A DNA stretch of 64,000 nt from Apoderus coryli (GCA_911728435.2 OU452203.1:20728293-20792292), one strand, 5' to 3'; shown: positions 48,324 through 59,291, numbered from the stretch's first letter. Numbers and translations are program-made. Notes: generated by a model not told the origin, from the letters alone.

Positions 48324-48655
48324 AATGTCGCGAAGATTTGGTATTGCATCTAACGATGCAATTAATGATATTATATCTAATAATATACCAAAAAATACAA
48401 ACAAATCAAAAAATATGTATGGCAAATATTTCTCGAGTTTTGTGCGACCAGAGAATACGAATACGAATACTGAATGCTGAAACGAGTTTGCATAATTTGG
48501 CTAATATATTGAAAGATTATGCGGTAAATATCAGAAAAGCTGACGGAACTGAATATAAAGAAACAGAAAAACAATTTGGAATGCTACGAGTAGGCTACTC
48601 TTCTTCCAATTTAACATTTACCAATTGTACTTTTCACAACTGCAGTTTTAAATAA
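48324..48655 (+). pseudogene. Crypton-like recombinase gene, N- and C-terminus joined
   Basis: Starts MSRRFGIASNDAINDIISNN. After a frame change, VWQIFLEFCATREYE and then LNAETSLHNLANILKDYAVN follow, the N-terminal helical (SAM-like) domain of DUF3504/Crypton-type tyrosine recombinases. A duplicated GAATAC hexamer (GAATACGAATACGAATAC, about 48453-48470) breaks the frame. At ADGTEYKE, TEKQFGMLRVGYS the sequence matches the larger copy at 56900-57060 until GCCTACTC, then jumps to SNLTFTNCTFHNCSFK and a stop, which looks like the C-terminal end of the family. So the catalytic domain has been lost by an internal deletion. It cannot make a working recombinase. Confidence 0.65.
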
Positions 48656-48779
48656 AAATGAATAATATTTGTTTGATTAAAACTAATACATTTTGTATTG
48701 AAAATTATTAAACGTCAGATTGGCAATCAAATTTTTGATATCTACAAAGTAAAAAATTATCTTATCGAATACTTCTCAA

Positions 48780-48873
48780 AATTTTGTCATAGAGAATCCT
48801 TCAAGCGAGTTGCTCAAGGATAAGAGCCCTCGGCCTGCGGCAACACGGTTTCGGCATTCTCTATGACAAAATT
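48780..48873. repeat. Subterminal hairpin of the Crypton-like element
   Basis: AATTTTGTCATAGAGAAT (48780-48797) is perfectly repeated in reverse at 48856-48873, enclosing 58 bases that are unusually GC-rich for the region (CCCTCGGCCTGCGGC). It could be a binding or structural end of the element. Confidence 0.85.
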
Positions 48874-48959
48874 ATCAAGACCCTAGGGGTATTACTACTG
48901 AAAATTTCACCAGTTAGGTAGTTGGAACCTATAACTATTATTAGAATATAATACAGTAA

Positions 48960-49110
48960 TTTGGTAGGAGGTTTTTGGCGGCATTGATAAAGCGTCCGCT
49001 TCGCATGCGGAAGGTTATTTGTTCGAATTTCAGCTCTGCTATATAATACTTTTTTTTTCGAGTTTTTGAATAAAGTGGTAATTTTTGTTATATTATATCT
49101 TGTCGGGAAA
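48960..49110 (+). mobile_element. tRNA-derived SINE
   Basis: The tRNA-like head (about 48975-49042) has a box A-like TTGGCGGCATTGATAAAGCG, an anticodon arm TCCGC-TTCGCAT-GCGGA, and a box B-like TTGTTCGAATTTCAG. T-rich body and then TTATATTATATCTTGTCGGG (49089-49108), shared with the copy at 39121-39320. The fourth bases of the acceptor do not pair, so it is a SINE head rather than a tRNA gene. Confidence 0.6.
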
Positions 49111-49139
49111 GTTTTGGCGATTATTTTACAAAGTGTAGA

Positions 49140-49790
49140 CTTTACACTATCATTGATTATAAACAATATAAAGTAAAAGCTCCAAAATACTTTTTTTTTA
49201 TTCTGATCAGCATTTAATGAAAATTCCATTCTCTTACAACCAAAATGGACTAATTGATAGAATTGGTGCACGCAATTTTCTGTTGTAACAACATTTAAAT
49301 TCTAATGGAATTAGTTTTGTTGCCCACCTACTGGAAAGGTAGACTGGCACACAGTGTGATTTAATTAATGCGAAACCAAAATACCAAATTTCACATGTGT
49401 GACGTTTTGCCCAAAACTAGAGCCGGATTTCAATTGCTTTACTTTGTATTTATTTATACCGAAATAGATTTTTCAAACTCGAATCATTACGCACATTTTA
49501 GTTTCGGAATAGATATTTGCATTATTAACTATAATTTATCATAGTTTTTTTTTTTTATTTATCGACGTATTTTACTTGTAAAGTCTTGTCAAATTTGCAT
49601 TCACTTTGGCCTATGTATGACTGTTCGATATTAATACATTCTACAAATAAAAGTATAGAAAAAAGAATACTCTCTCGTCAAAATAGGCCTCAGTTTCAGC
49701 GGTTACTTCATCATAGGACTTACACATTTCTTTCCAGCAAGCATTCTTTTGAGATCTGAAACAGGTTAGTATCAAACAGAAATATCAAGG
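49140..49790. other. AT-rich intergenic stretch
   Basis: No recognisable feature. Confidence 0.4.
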
Positions 49791-49799
49791 TGGTTTTAA

Positions 49800-50235
49800 T
49801 GTTAAAAGCTGTTTTGGAAGTACATTCATCTTTGCAGAAAATTATCACGCGTTTTTTGGCATCACGGCACAGTTTTCTCCCTAACGATACCGATTTTAAT
49901 GATATCGAATGTGCCCTAATGTTACAACAGACTATAGTCCCCAGATGATTACCTCAATATTATGAAAGCATGCAGAAAGAAAAACCCTCTAATTATTCAC
50001 AAAATGAAGAAAGAAGATTTTTCGGAACTTCTGGCTTAGAGAAATCTATCGTGAATAGAAAAACAGATATTGAAAATCAAAAAGTTAATTGGCTGAACAT
50101 AAGAGAGATTCAAAAGAAACACCCATTCAAGATATTTGTAAAGAAAGACTTTGCAAGTAGCGCACAGGAAATCGATTTAGCAAAAAAATGGGGAAGACCT
50201 TCCTCCTTAGAAGTGCCAAAATTCAATACATACCT
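49800..50235 (+). pseudogene. C-terminal fragment of a widespread insect transposon-like protein (DUF7869-like)
   Basis: Plus-strand text, with frame changes, reads KIITRFLASRHSFLPNDTDF and NDIECALMLQQ, then (49970 on) MQKEKPSNYS, FFGTSGLEKSIVNRKTDIEN, QKVNWLNIREIQKK, HPFKIFVKKDFASS and EIDLAKKWGRPSSLE. The GHSxLPNDxDFxxIE signature, followed by a KVNWLxIRxI motif, is typical of a large uncharacterised protein family that is repetitive in insect genomes and probably transposon-derived. I recognise the pattern from that family, not from a search. Start and catalytic part are missing, and a stop separates the LQQ segment from the rest. It is truncated at about 50235. Confidence 0.5.
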
Positions 50236-50244
50236 TCAGAAACT

Positions 50245-51360
50245 TTGGCCTTACCTAACTTTTTGGGGTGTAGTTAAAATATGTAAAACCAAAAATGCAG
50301 CTGGAATTTAGCATAACAAGACTAAGCGCCAAAAATGGCATATAGTCAAAGTATGCAAAACTCAAACATGCAGGAATGCGTAAAACCAATAAGCGACCAA
50401 ACGGCTTTTTTGTTCACAAAACCTATATTTTTTATATTATCATGATAAAACTGCGAAACTAATTTCTCTTTAGTACTTTTGATCTCCATATGAAATTTGA
50501 AGTCAATCTGATGGACAGTTTTTTTTAGAAAGCTTAATAACTAGAAGTCATTTATCTGTATTCGTTAAAATGGCGCTTGGTCATGTTATGCATAACGCGG
50601 TCCAGTCTATATTGAACACGCCCAAATTTTGTTTCAAAATCTAAAGCCGTTTTCCAGAAATCGCATGATATGGCCCAGTGTCATTCTTAATGGAGCACTA
50701 TAATCTATCACTTAATAAGGATAGTTTCAAAGAGACGTTGATCAATTCTAGATTGCATGGCTAAATATGTTAAAAGTTCTTCTTGTTGTTATCAAAATAT
50801 ACGAGAATATGAAGAACATGTGTCACCCTGTTTAGCAAAAACAGTTTTTAATTAAAATCTATTGACAAAAATAGTGCCACAAAATTTATAACTCTGCTTA
50901 ACCAACATAGAGCGACATAAATTAAATCTCAGTTCGCAAACATCCAATTTTCTCTTTAACATATACATAATATCAACTATAGCTAATTTTTTTTTGTGAT
51001 TTTTGAATTACAATCAATATAAAACAAACTAAAGTCAATATTTATAGAAAACTGGGGATTTAATTGCAAATTTACATTATAATTGCATCGTTTTGCTAAA
51101 CATTTCAATTTATTCTATATCGTAATTGATTAAAATAAAAAACATTTATATACACATATAACTTTTATTGGGTGTTTATTTATAGGCACTATTGCAACGT
51201 TTTTAAGGATGAAATATGGAAAAACAGCCTTATTTGCCGAGGAGTGATTCTTATTTCGCACAGACAACGCTAGAATTTTTCTAACCTCAAAAAATGACTC
51301 ATCACAATCAATCGCACTATAGAAACGGCATGACTTTTTGATTCTATTCATAATCAGATC
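50245..51360. other. AT-rich intergenic stretch
   Basis: No recognisable feature; the 73-aa minus frame at 51130-51351 is unassigned. Confidence 0.4.
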
Positions 51361-51364
51361 AAAA

Positions 51365-51960
51365 AATCATGGCCCAATATGCAGATGACACAGCTCTGGT
51401 AGCCAGAACCACACAGCCATGTCACTAGGTACCTCCAAAAGGACGCAGATCAGGTAGAAAAATTGTGCATCAAATGGGTGAGGGAATAGAACACAACTCC
51501 CAGTCGACCACGTTACAATCAATGATGAAGTACAATGGCAAGAGCCTGCTAAATACCTCGGACTAGATTTACGCAGAGGACTAAGCTTCAAGAAACACAT
51601 CGAAAGCCAAAGGAAAAGCAGCCATCAATGCACTACTACTACTATAATCATCAGGGGGAGTAAGGTTCCACTAGTAAGTAAACTCTCAAGGCAGTGATCC
51701 GACTAATGTTGAGCTATGCTTCAGCTGCACTGGAAGGCAAGGACAACAGAGCCATTAGAATGGCATTCAATGCTCCATGGTATGTGATAAACGGCTGCAT
51801 CCAAATGGATCTTGGTCTAAAAAAGTGTTAGAAAAATCTGTATCCACGATAACTCAAAACAAATTTACTACAGGATATGCTATGCTGAGTTGATGAACTT
51901 TTGGAAAACATTGAACGTAGGCAAGAGGTTTAAAAAAGAGTTGTACTAGTATGTAACAAG
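51365..51960 (+). pseudogene. LINE reverse transcriptase fragment, degenerate
   Basis: The plus strand reads MAQYADDTALVARTTQ (the catalytic YADD), YLQKDADQVEKLCIKW, and after frame changes TINDEVQWQEPAKYLGLDLR, RGLSFKKHIE (the KYLGLxLDxxLxFxxHI motif). Further downstream ELCFSC and related scraps may be the MLSYASAA region (LxYAxxVW in intact elements). Everything before YADD is absent and there are many stops. Motif order is that of Jockey-type LINEs. It lies on the strand opposite to the better preserved Jockey-like copy at 52455-53360, about 500 bp away, and is not the same copy. Confidence 0.75.
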
Positions 51961-52017
51961 CAAAATGAAAAAGTATTGATAATATTTATTGTAATTTGAA
52001 TCGTAAAAATGTACATA

Positions 52018-52245
52018 ATAATATAATAATAATAATAATAAGTGTCTATTTCCAACAGATTCACAAAAAAAATCAAATGACAGGAAATCTCTACAACTCA
52101 ATACTTAATTATTGCTAACATACAACGTATTATCAGTAATTACAAAGAACAAGAGAAATAAAAATGCAAACATTAGTGATAATAATAATACTACAATAAT
52201 AATCACAATAGCAATAATAATAAACAACAACAATAATAACTAATA
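52018..52245. repeat. (AAT)n-rich tract
   Basis: ATAATAATAATAATAATAAT at about 52022-52041 and further AATAAT runs to about 52245. On the minus strand it follows the LINE at 52455-53360 and could be its 3' simple-repeat tail. Confidence 0.8.
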
Positions 52246-52454
52246 ATTGCAATAGAATATTTATGAAAAACACTACATTTATATATACTCACGAAAGAGA
52301 CACCGAACATTTACAGCAATCAAATCATGACTGGATTGAGCTAATTATCCTTGCAACAGAGTCAACGTACATATCGAATTCAGAACAGTTCATGTTAAAA
52401 GTTGAACAAATAAAATAAATAGGACTCTGTCGCAGAAGATTTGTTCTTGGAGCA

Positions 52455-53360
52455 TCAAAACGGCCGACCTTGCCTAGTCGCCAACATATTTATTTTGCCG
52501 ACCAGGTAAATGCAATCCAAATGGCCGTGCAATAGGTTGTACAAAAATTTGACGCCCAGAACTTTTCTTCGAGTCTCCAAAGCTACGATGTCGAAGCGTA
52601 AAAGAAGTGAATCATGATCAGTACCACGGACCGGATAAGCACCATACCTTCTAAAGGCAATATATTTTACAAACCGTCGTTGAATAGATTCAATTGCACT
52701 AGTGTGACGCAGATACAGGGGGCTCCAAATCACCGAGCCGTACTCCAGTTTAGTTCTGACAAATGTGTAGTAAAGCAATCTGAAAGTGGAGGGGTTGTTG
52801 AAAAGGTTACAGTTTCTGATAATAAATCCAAGCATCCTAGATGACGTGTTAACAACATCGTCGATATGTAAAGAAAAGCTGAATTCTTGATCGAACAATA
52901 TACCCAGATCCTTAGTATGGTCGTATCTATTCAGCAAGGCACCATCCAAGTTGTAGTCGAATAAAATATGACTCTTAGACCTTGTGTAACTAACAATACC
53001 ACACTTGCCAGTATTAAGTTGCAGTCTATTGGCATTACACCATCCATTCAAACCATCTAAGTCACTCTGGAGCGCGGCACAGTCTACGACGGTGTAGATC
53101 TTAAGGTCATCAGCGTAGGCCAGGCGGCAACAGTTTAGGGAATGCAGCAGGTCATTTACGAATATTATATAAAGCAGAGGTCCAAGGTTGGATCCCTGTG
53201 GCACACCAGAGGGCGGCGAGAACGCTCGCGACCCAAAACCGTCATAAGAAACAAATTGTGATCGTTCAAACAAGTATGACCTAAACAATGAAACGAGTCC
53301 ACTCGACAAACCAAATACATGGGTTTAAAATTTTTCGATAAAATCTAAGACGTTGAGGTC
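52455..53360 (-). pseudogene. Jockey-like LINE reverse transcriptase (C-terminal half)
   Basis: The longest retrotransposon frame in the window, 284 residues open from 53309. Motifs in order: VSLFRSYLFERSQFVSY (about residues 6-22), GVPQGSNLGPLLYIIFVNDL (35-54, B motif), YADD (65-68, catalytic), GWCNANRLQLNTGKC (D/E region), KDLGILFDQEFSFSLHI, LLYYTFVRTKLEYGSVIWSP, IQRRFVKYIAF, ETRRKVLGVKFLYNLLHG and a GKINM..ATRQGRPF end just before the stop at 52455. Catalytic aspartates are intact. Just upstream of 53309 a TAA (about 53327) interrupts the frame. The N-terminal palm and endonuclease parts are absent or unrecognisable, so this is a 5'-truncated or broken copy. No plausible in-frame Met opens the fragment. 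Confidence 0.92.
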
Positions 53361-53369
53361 GCAGCTTGT

Positions 53370-56040
53370 AAAACATTCTAAAGGTATAAATATAAATTCC
53401 AAAGACATTCTCTCCCGTTCTGTAATTTAGAAAGTAGATAAAATAAAAAATTAACCGACCATATATATTCAGGATCTATTTCTTGCACTTATCCTATTTG
53501 CAAAGTTTCCAAATGCACACATTATCATCTTAAACTTTAGTTCTATCTCGCTCTACACTGAATTGTATGCGATTCTCTAAGTAGGAATAAAGCAGAACAT
53601 AATATAGACAAAACGTAATACCGTATAGGAAGACAGACAGACACTAAAAACAAGGGACTATATCTCTCTAACAAGGAATAGGTGGAGTAATTATTTAATT
53701 GGTGGAAGGAGATGGGACCATTGTCTCCTCTGAATCTGAAAGGGGGCATTATATACCAAAACATTTTAGTTGTATGAATTAACGAGAGCATTTCCGAGGC
53801 GGGTAGTTTACTAAATAGTAATTTTTTTCCATAACAACCAAAATTACGATAAATCTGGGTCAAATCTACCCTCGAGAGTGAAGAACTTCTTCACACTCTA
53901 ACTTAGACTAATAATAATGATCTACAAAAGTTCATACATTTATTATACCAGATGGTTCATTTAAATTTTCCGGTAAAACTAGGAACATGTTTATTGTATG
54001 AAAACATAAATCGTTAGCCACGTTTCAAGAGCATTTAAATGAAAACCACATTAGAACCCTCGTAATATTATACAATTTTCTTTAAAAAAAATTAAAACAC
54101 TGTAAATAAAATAAATACAAACAAGACGCCAATAAGTAGGCAACACCAACCGAAGAACAAGTACCTATCTACCTACATAAAGCATAAAAACGTAGTTTTA
54201 TCGTAATATAAATAGTGTATACAACCCATGGCAGACGGCACAAAACAACATATAGTAATACAGAACTTCTTCTCTGTTTAGTAAAGACGATGCACAACCA
54301 ACTGACTTTTGCACCTGTCGATTTCTTTTTCCACTCTTTTTGCTACCAACTGTCTTCTCTGTTGTATTATATTATTATAATTCTGATGATACCCACTATA
54401 ATAATACAAAGCTGACGTGTTTTGTGGTTCAGACGATCAATATACATTGCTGCCAAGTCCTCAACAATTCGAAAGCAAAATTGTTACATAAGACAAAATT
54501 AATTGGCTTCTTGCAAACGGTTTCAAAGCAAAAAAATCGTCTTATACTAATTAACAGTTAGAGATCTTTGATTTTGCTGAGAAACTGTTGCTCCGCTCCC
54601 TTAGCGGTACCCTGGAATTCCGAAATGAATGGCTTCAGTTCACTTTTCGTCAGCCAGCAACCGCCTTCTGTTTTTGTTTTGGAACAATCGATTAGTGGCT
54701 CCGTTTTCCAGTTTTTATCCTATCTTGTGTGTGTGTGTGTTTTCCTTTCAATATTTTTGTGTTAATTCTTTCGACGGGAAGGTAGTATCGTGGGGAAATG
54801 TGTAATTTCGGGTGAGGGTTGTCTCTGTGAAAGACTTCCTGGAGCACTACGACCGGAGGGCATATGAACGAGGCTTTCCGCTGCTTAATACGGTCTGCGC
54901 AACTTATGCCTGCCTCATTCTATCTTTTCTAGAGATCACAAACTTTATAGCTAACAGGCACCGAATTTGCTCGAAACATGTCTAGCATTAGAAGCTTCAA
55001 ATCCGAAATTTAATATATAGTTATGGTTATAAGGTTTCGACTTTTATTTCCTAGATAATAATTAGAAGTTTTGGTTGGTTATTTTTTACGTTTATATAAG
55101 CATAAATCCACGAACTCTCTTTTTAGAGTTTTTTACGTGAAGCATTTTAACACTAGTCCCCCTTTAAAAGAAAAAGAAGGAAAAGCTGCTCTTTAAGTAT
55201 AGTTAATCAAACTGCTAAAGCTAATATAACACGAAAATCACCTTATCTCTCAATTGCTAGTCAATATTTTATCAGAACTAATGTCGATGTTTTTCAAATT
55301 AGAAAGTAGTATTTAAGCGTACGGAATGGTCCATAAAACAGCTCCCGTTTACCCAGTAACCGATACAAAATGAGTTTTAAAATGCCATAAATACTGTAAG
55401 GTGGAACCGCAAATTCGCTTGAGCTATTCCCCTTCACTGCCTGTTTCCTTCTTGTGCCGCTACATACGTTGGTTATCCAGGAATTAACTGGATTTCATCC
55501 AAGTATGTTTCTCAACATATCCTTTTCAATTCTTAAGGACAAATTAATTCATGAAGTTGGTTTGATCAAATGCTGCAGCTTCGATAAGGTTTGTGATACA
55601 CAGACAGAGATCGACCGGAATTTTCTTTGATAAATTGAATAAATAAATAAAAAATGCTCGATTGGATGGATATTCACTTCTATTAGAAAAAGAGAACTCC
55701 CTAAAACTAACATTATTGAGGGATAAAGAAAATGAGGCTCTTTTTCGTGGATATAAGTTTTATTGGAAATCTTTGAGCAACTGAATCATGTCCTATGTGT
55801 CTCCAAAGCCAAATAAACCTATTTCTTCCTTTTTATCCCTTACTGATAACACTGAAATTAAGATGCTGATATCTACCTTAAAATAATATGGTATAAAAAT
55901 GTCGTTAGCGAGTTAATTCGAGGGTCTTTGATTATACAAAATAAGAATATTATTAAATAAATTGTATAAGGAAAAATCGGAGTTCGTGAAGGTATAATCT
56001 TGGGGCTAACTTTGTTTTTGATATTTATATATGGATTGCT
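53370..56040. other. AT-rich intergenic stretch
   Basis: (GT)n at about 54728-54740. A more GC-rich segment lies at about 54580-54910, in which I recognise nothing. Frames such as 53543-53863 (minus) and 54215-54415 (plus) are unassigned. Confidence 0.4.
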
Positions 56041-56049
56041 TCGTTTTTG

Positions 56050-56145
56050 AACAATACTTTATGGAATAACCGAACAGGGCATGCACTTTCGTTTGCAATA
56101 TTTGGAACAAGCCACTTACTATTTGTACAACTTTTCGATCCTCCT
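56050..56145 (-). repeat. Duplicated 96-bp piece of the Crypton-like gene
   Basis: Nearly identical to 56439-56533, the end of the Crypton-like pseudogene (QEDRKVVQIVSG.FQILQTKV in one frame of each copy). It lies on the far side of the repeat array at 56146-56430, in the same orientation, so the array is bracketed by a direct duplication. Confidence 0.9.
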
Positions 56146-56430
56146 GATAGCGTTCTATAGTCCTAGTCCAATACCGAGCGAAAGCATCAAAAAATTGAAA
56201 TTTTTCCGGTGCCTGAAGGGTGTGAATTTTAAACAGGACGATGATATTATGATTTGCATGCCAAACGACATGCGGGAGCAGGGTCATTAAGGATAGTTTC
56301 TTAGGGCTTGAATGATAGCGTTCTATAGTCCAATACCGAGCAAAAGCATCAAAAAATTGAAATTTTTCCGGTGCCTGAAGGGCTGTGAATTTTAGACAGG
56401 ACGATGATATTATGAAGGGTTATTTTTCCC
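56146..56430 (+). repeat. Array of the 161/174-bp repeat, about 1.7 diverged units
   Basis: GATAGCGTTCTATAG starts at 56146 and 56314 (168-bp period). Contains AGGACGATGATATTATGA, TGCCAAACGACATGC and CATTAAGGATAGTTTCTTAG. Relative to the other arrays the block TCTGTTTTCCTAATAATGGGG is replaced by TTTTTCCGGTGCCTGAAGGG, so this is a distinct subtype. Its edges coincide with the two copies of the Crypton piece. Confidence 0.88.
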
Positions 56431-57085
56431 CCGTTTGGACAATAATTTATGGAATAACCGAACAGGGCATGCACTTTCGTTTGCAATATTTGGAAAAAGC
56501 CACTTACTATTTGTACAACTTTTCGATCCTCCTTGGCATGTTTTACTGAATATTGGATTGTATTCAATTCTGATGGTTGGCGTTCCATTATTATTTTTCT
56601 CAATCGTGAAATAATCTATAAGGCAATCAGCTGGTTCACCACCTCTCCAAGCTAACTCAACAGCTACAAGATGGTAATTTTTTTTTGTAAACCTTCTGGT
56701 GTACATTCAGCCCATAATCCAATGATTCTAGCCAAATCACTTGAACTCAAATTTGATGAACTGCATTTTCGTTTGTTTGGATCCTGTTGTAATCTTTTAC
56801 GTTTTGCATTTCTTGCATCTCGCGAATTTTTGAATATCACACTGGTAAACGGGTCGAATACAATTTTGAAGTCATTGAAGTATTTTTCCTGGAGTAGGCT
56901 ATCGTAGTATTCCAAATTGTTTTTACAGTTGCTTCTTTATATTCAGTTCCGTCAGCTTTTCTCATATTTACCGCATAATCTTTCAATATATTAGCCAAAT
57001 TATGCAAACAGGTTTCAGCATTCAGTTCATATTCTCTGGTCGCTCAAAACTCGAGAAATATTTTCCATACATATAAACGAAAGAA
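56431..57085 (-). pseudogene. Crypton-like tyrosine recombinase pseudogene (DUF3504 type)
   Basis: Minus-strand text in several frames. N-terminal domain (57080-56920): WKIFLEF, a stop, ATREYELNAET, LHNLANILKDYAVNMRKADG, EATVKTIWNTTIAYS. Middle (56915-56664): LLQEKYFNDFKIVFDPFTSV, SRDARNAKRKRLQQDPNKRK, SSDLARIIGLWAECTPEGLQ. After a frame change near 56680, the start of the catalytic domain: YHLVAVELAWRGGEPADCLI, containing the Arg expected as the first residue of the R-H-R-Y tetrad, then NGTPTIRIEYNPIFSKT, SKWLFPNIANESACPVRLFH and KLLSKRGKN. This matches the pattern of Crypton-derived DUF3504 proteins (ACPVRLFxxxLSK). The distal part with H-R-Y is cut off by the repeat array at 56430. At least one stop and two frame changes. 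A related, internally deleted element lies at 48150-48878. Confidence 0.72.
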
Positions 57086-57099
57086 ATTGCTCAATCAGG

Positions 57100-58980
57100 A
57101 ATAACAAATAGCTCAAAACAAAACATATACGTATATATAGAGGTTTTCCTAATTACATCGACAAACTAAATTACTTATTAATGCAGTGTCTTAATCCTTC
57201 CTAACACCGATTCTGCATTCGGCTGAATTAGAGATAGAGCATTAGAAACGGCAAAACAAAGCCGCTTCTTTTATTTTTCCTTACAGGACCCACACAAAAC
57301 TTAAACAACTAAGCAAAAAAAAAAAAGAAGTCGTGACATGGTTAAAAGCAGCTAGGCAATGCCTTTTTTGAAACAGAAAAAGCAAAGTGAGGAGAGAAAG
57401 GATATAAAAAAAACTCTCTTCAACTTAATAGAAAACACTCAAACAAAAAAAAATCTCGTCAAGGCATCCTGGTAAGGGCAATGCGGAATACAAATTTTGG
57501 CGGTAAAGGATTTATTTCCTTTTGTGAAGCGGTGAACGAAGTATTAGAGTGGGTTCATTTCAGTTAAAGAAAATGAATAAATAGGCGTTGGACAAAAAAT
57601 ATATATAGGATCTGATAAAAGACAGGATTTTAATTAATTTGTTTGATGAAGTTCGTGATCTAAATATTTTACATGAATTATAATATACAGACGTCGCGCA
57701 GTAAATTTATTAAGTCAGAAAAACATCAACAAAGGGACCCCTCACTGCGACCACACTAGGTTCATACCTTTCACTCAGCAGCCAAATCCTCTTAATGAAG
57801 TCAGTTTTTTTGCTTTTAGTTTACTTCTATAGCTAAGGCTCAGGAGGAACATAATGTATGTTCCGTCGTTTCAAACTTTGCCTTTATAAGGGGTCATAAA
57901 AACTTCATTCTGAAGTTGTAAAAAATAATCGCACGAAAATGTTTACGATTTAATTCAATTTTTGAACCGAGATGAATCTTTTAAGTTATTGTAAACAACA
58001 CAAATAGCGCTCGTATGTCAAAACGTTCTGAGTACGTATAACCTCAAAAATATCCAACTTTGCGATAGAGCTGTCAGTTGTCAGATTGCAACTAAGGTTT
58101 AGATTTTTTGCGACGTTTCGATAAACTACTTCAGGCTCGAATCTTATGTAAAAAAACATTATTTTCCTATTTATATCGATTTTCATTGTTTTAACACATT
58201 CTTAATCTTTCCTTAAGTCGAAAAGCGTTAAAATTAAGTTGTGCGGCTAACAACCGATCGAAGCAAAGGAATTATCGCCCAGGAAGAGATTATTGATTTA
58301 ATTTTTAAAAACTAGTCACATTTCCTGCCGATCACCACTGTCTATTGAAGGCAAGGGTAGTGTGAAGCAAATTTCCAGCATAACTTAAAGTCTTGTTACA
58401 TTATGTAACAATCAATTCGTAAAAAAACTTTTTACTTGTAACACATTTGAAATTATAACTGAATTATTATATATAAGATACAGTTCTAAACACGGCATTT
58501 AGAGCCTCTAAAACTAATTGGTGTTATTTAGAGTCTAATGGCTTCCAACGGTGTGCCGCATTATATTTCATCTGATGAATATTTATACAACGTTGTTTCT
58601 GTGTTTGTGTTGTGCTTGTTTGTGGCACTTGCGATCTTTCTCACTCGCATGTGTGTTGTTGTACTCATACGACACGAGTATCTATGTATTTATGTAGATA
58701 CAAATGAGAGTATGTATTTGTGTTATATACACCTCATCCTCCCAGCTAGCGAGGCTTGGAGTGTGAGCGAAAAGCTATTATTATTGCCGTTAATCCCTCT
58801 TAGGTGTGTAGGATATGTAGTGGAACGCAACGCAGATGTAATAGATATCATTAGCAATATGTACGTTAGTAGGTACAAGGCTGAGGAATAACAGAATTTT
58901 ATTCAAAAATATTTACTTGGTTTAGACCTTTACTTGTTATAACAGGTGATTTTGTAAGAACTTTCGGAGAAATTTTGGGA
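57100..58980. other. Intergenic stretch
   Basis: The plus frame 58538-58891 (117 aa) has one hydrophobic stretch (VVSVFVLCLFVALAIFLTRM) but no homology I know of and low-complexity codon content; I do not call it a gene. Nothing else seen. Confidence 0.4.
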
Positions 58981-58994
58981 AATGTATGACATCT

Positions 58995-59291
58995 TTATTT
59001 GAGTGGATAGAACGATATGTATAATTCAATGTTTAAAGATGATTTCATGTAGCTACGCCTCAAATGGTTCATACGCTGGGTCCAATTTTGGCATACTCTC
59101 TCGAACATTTTGGCCGGTATCTCACGAATAAATTCTTCAATATTGGCTTCCCGTGCGTCAACTATTGCGGGCTTGTCCCTATAGACATGAGGCTTAATAT
59201 GGCCCCACAAAAAATAGTCTAACAGCGTTAAATCGCACGATCTAGGCGGCGATCTGAAACGCGAAATAAACTCGCTTCTCAATTGGGCCAT
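58995..59291 (-). pseudogene. Transposase C-terminus, DD41D/Tc1-like type
   Basis: The minus strand reads RSPPRSCDLTLLDYFLWGHI, KPHVYRDKPAIVDAREANIE, EFIREIPAKMFERVCQNWTQ, RMNHLRRS. It is the end of a transposase of the type seen at 25270, with the third catalytic Asp in the LTLLDYFLWG motif and the typical DKPxxIDALExNI...RVxxNWxxRMxHL tail. Everything upstream of PPRS is missing: directly before it, at about 59290, the sequence becomes the N-terminal part of a mariner transposase in the same orientation (59292-59660). The junction is either a nested insertion that lost its ends or a recombination between two elements. Confidence 0.8.

Larger units (their letters stand above)
48150..48878 (+). 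mobile_element. Internally deleted Crypton-like element with short inverted ends
   Basis: A 729-bp unit. The left end TTGATAATTTT and the right end AAAATTATCAA (48868-48878) are an 11-bp perfect inverted repeat. The left 105 bp recur alone at 44228-44335, which fixes the left boundary independently. Inside is a shortened tyrosine-recombinase-type gene (48324-48655). The right 100 bp form an 18-bp hairpin (48780-48873). No target-site duplication is evident. Compared with the pseudogene at 56431-57085, the central coding part (about 600 bp or more) is missing. Confidence 0.65.

Noticed and set aside
39321..48960. 17-bp ATTATTAGAATATAATA match beside both SINE copies
   Set aside because: The match has opposite orientation relative to the two SINE heads and is AT-only, so chance is the simplest explanation.
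58538..58891. 117-aa membrane protein gene
   Set aside because: One hydrophobic stretch only, no motif, low-complexity surroundings and no splice or promoter context.
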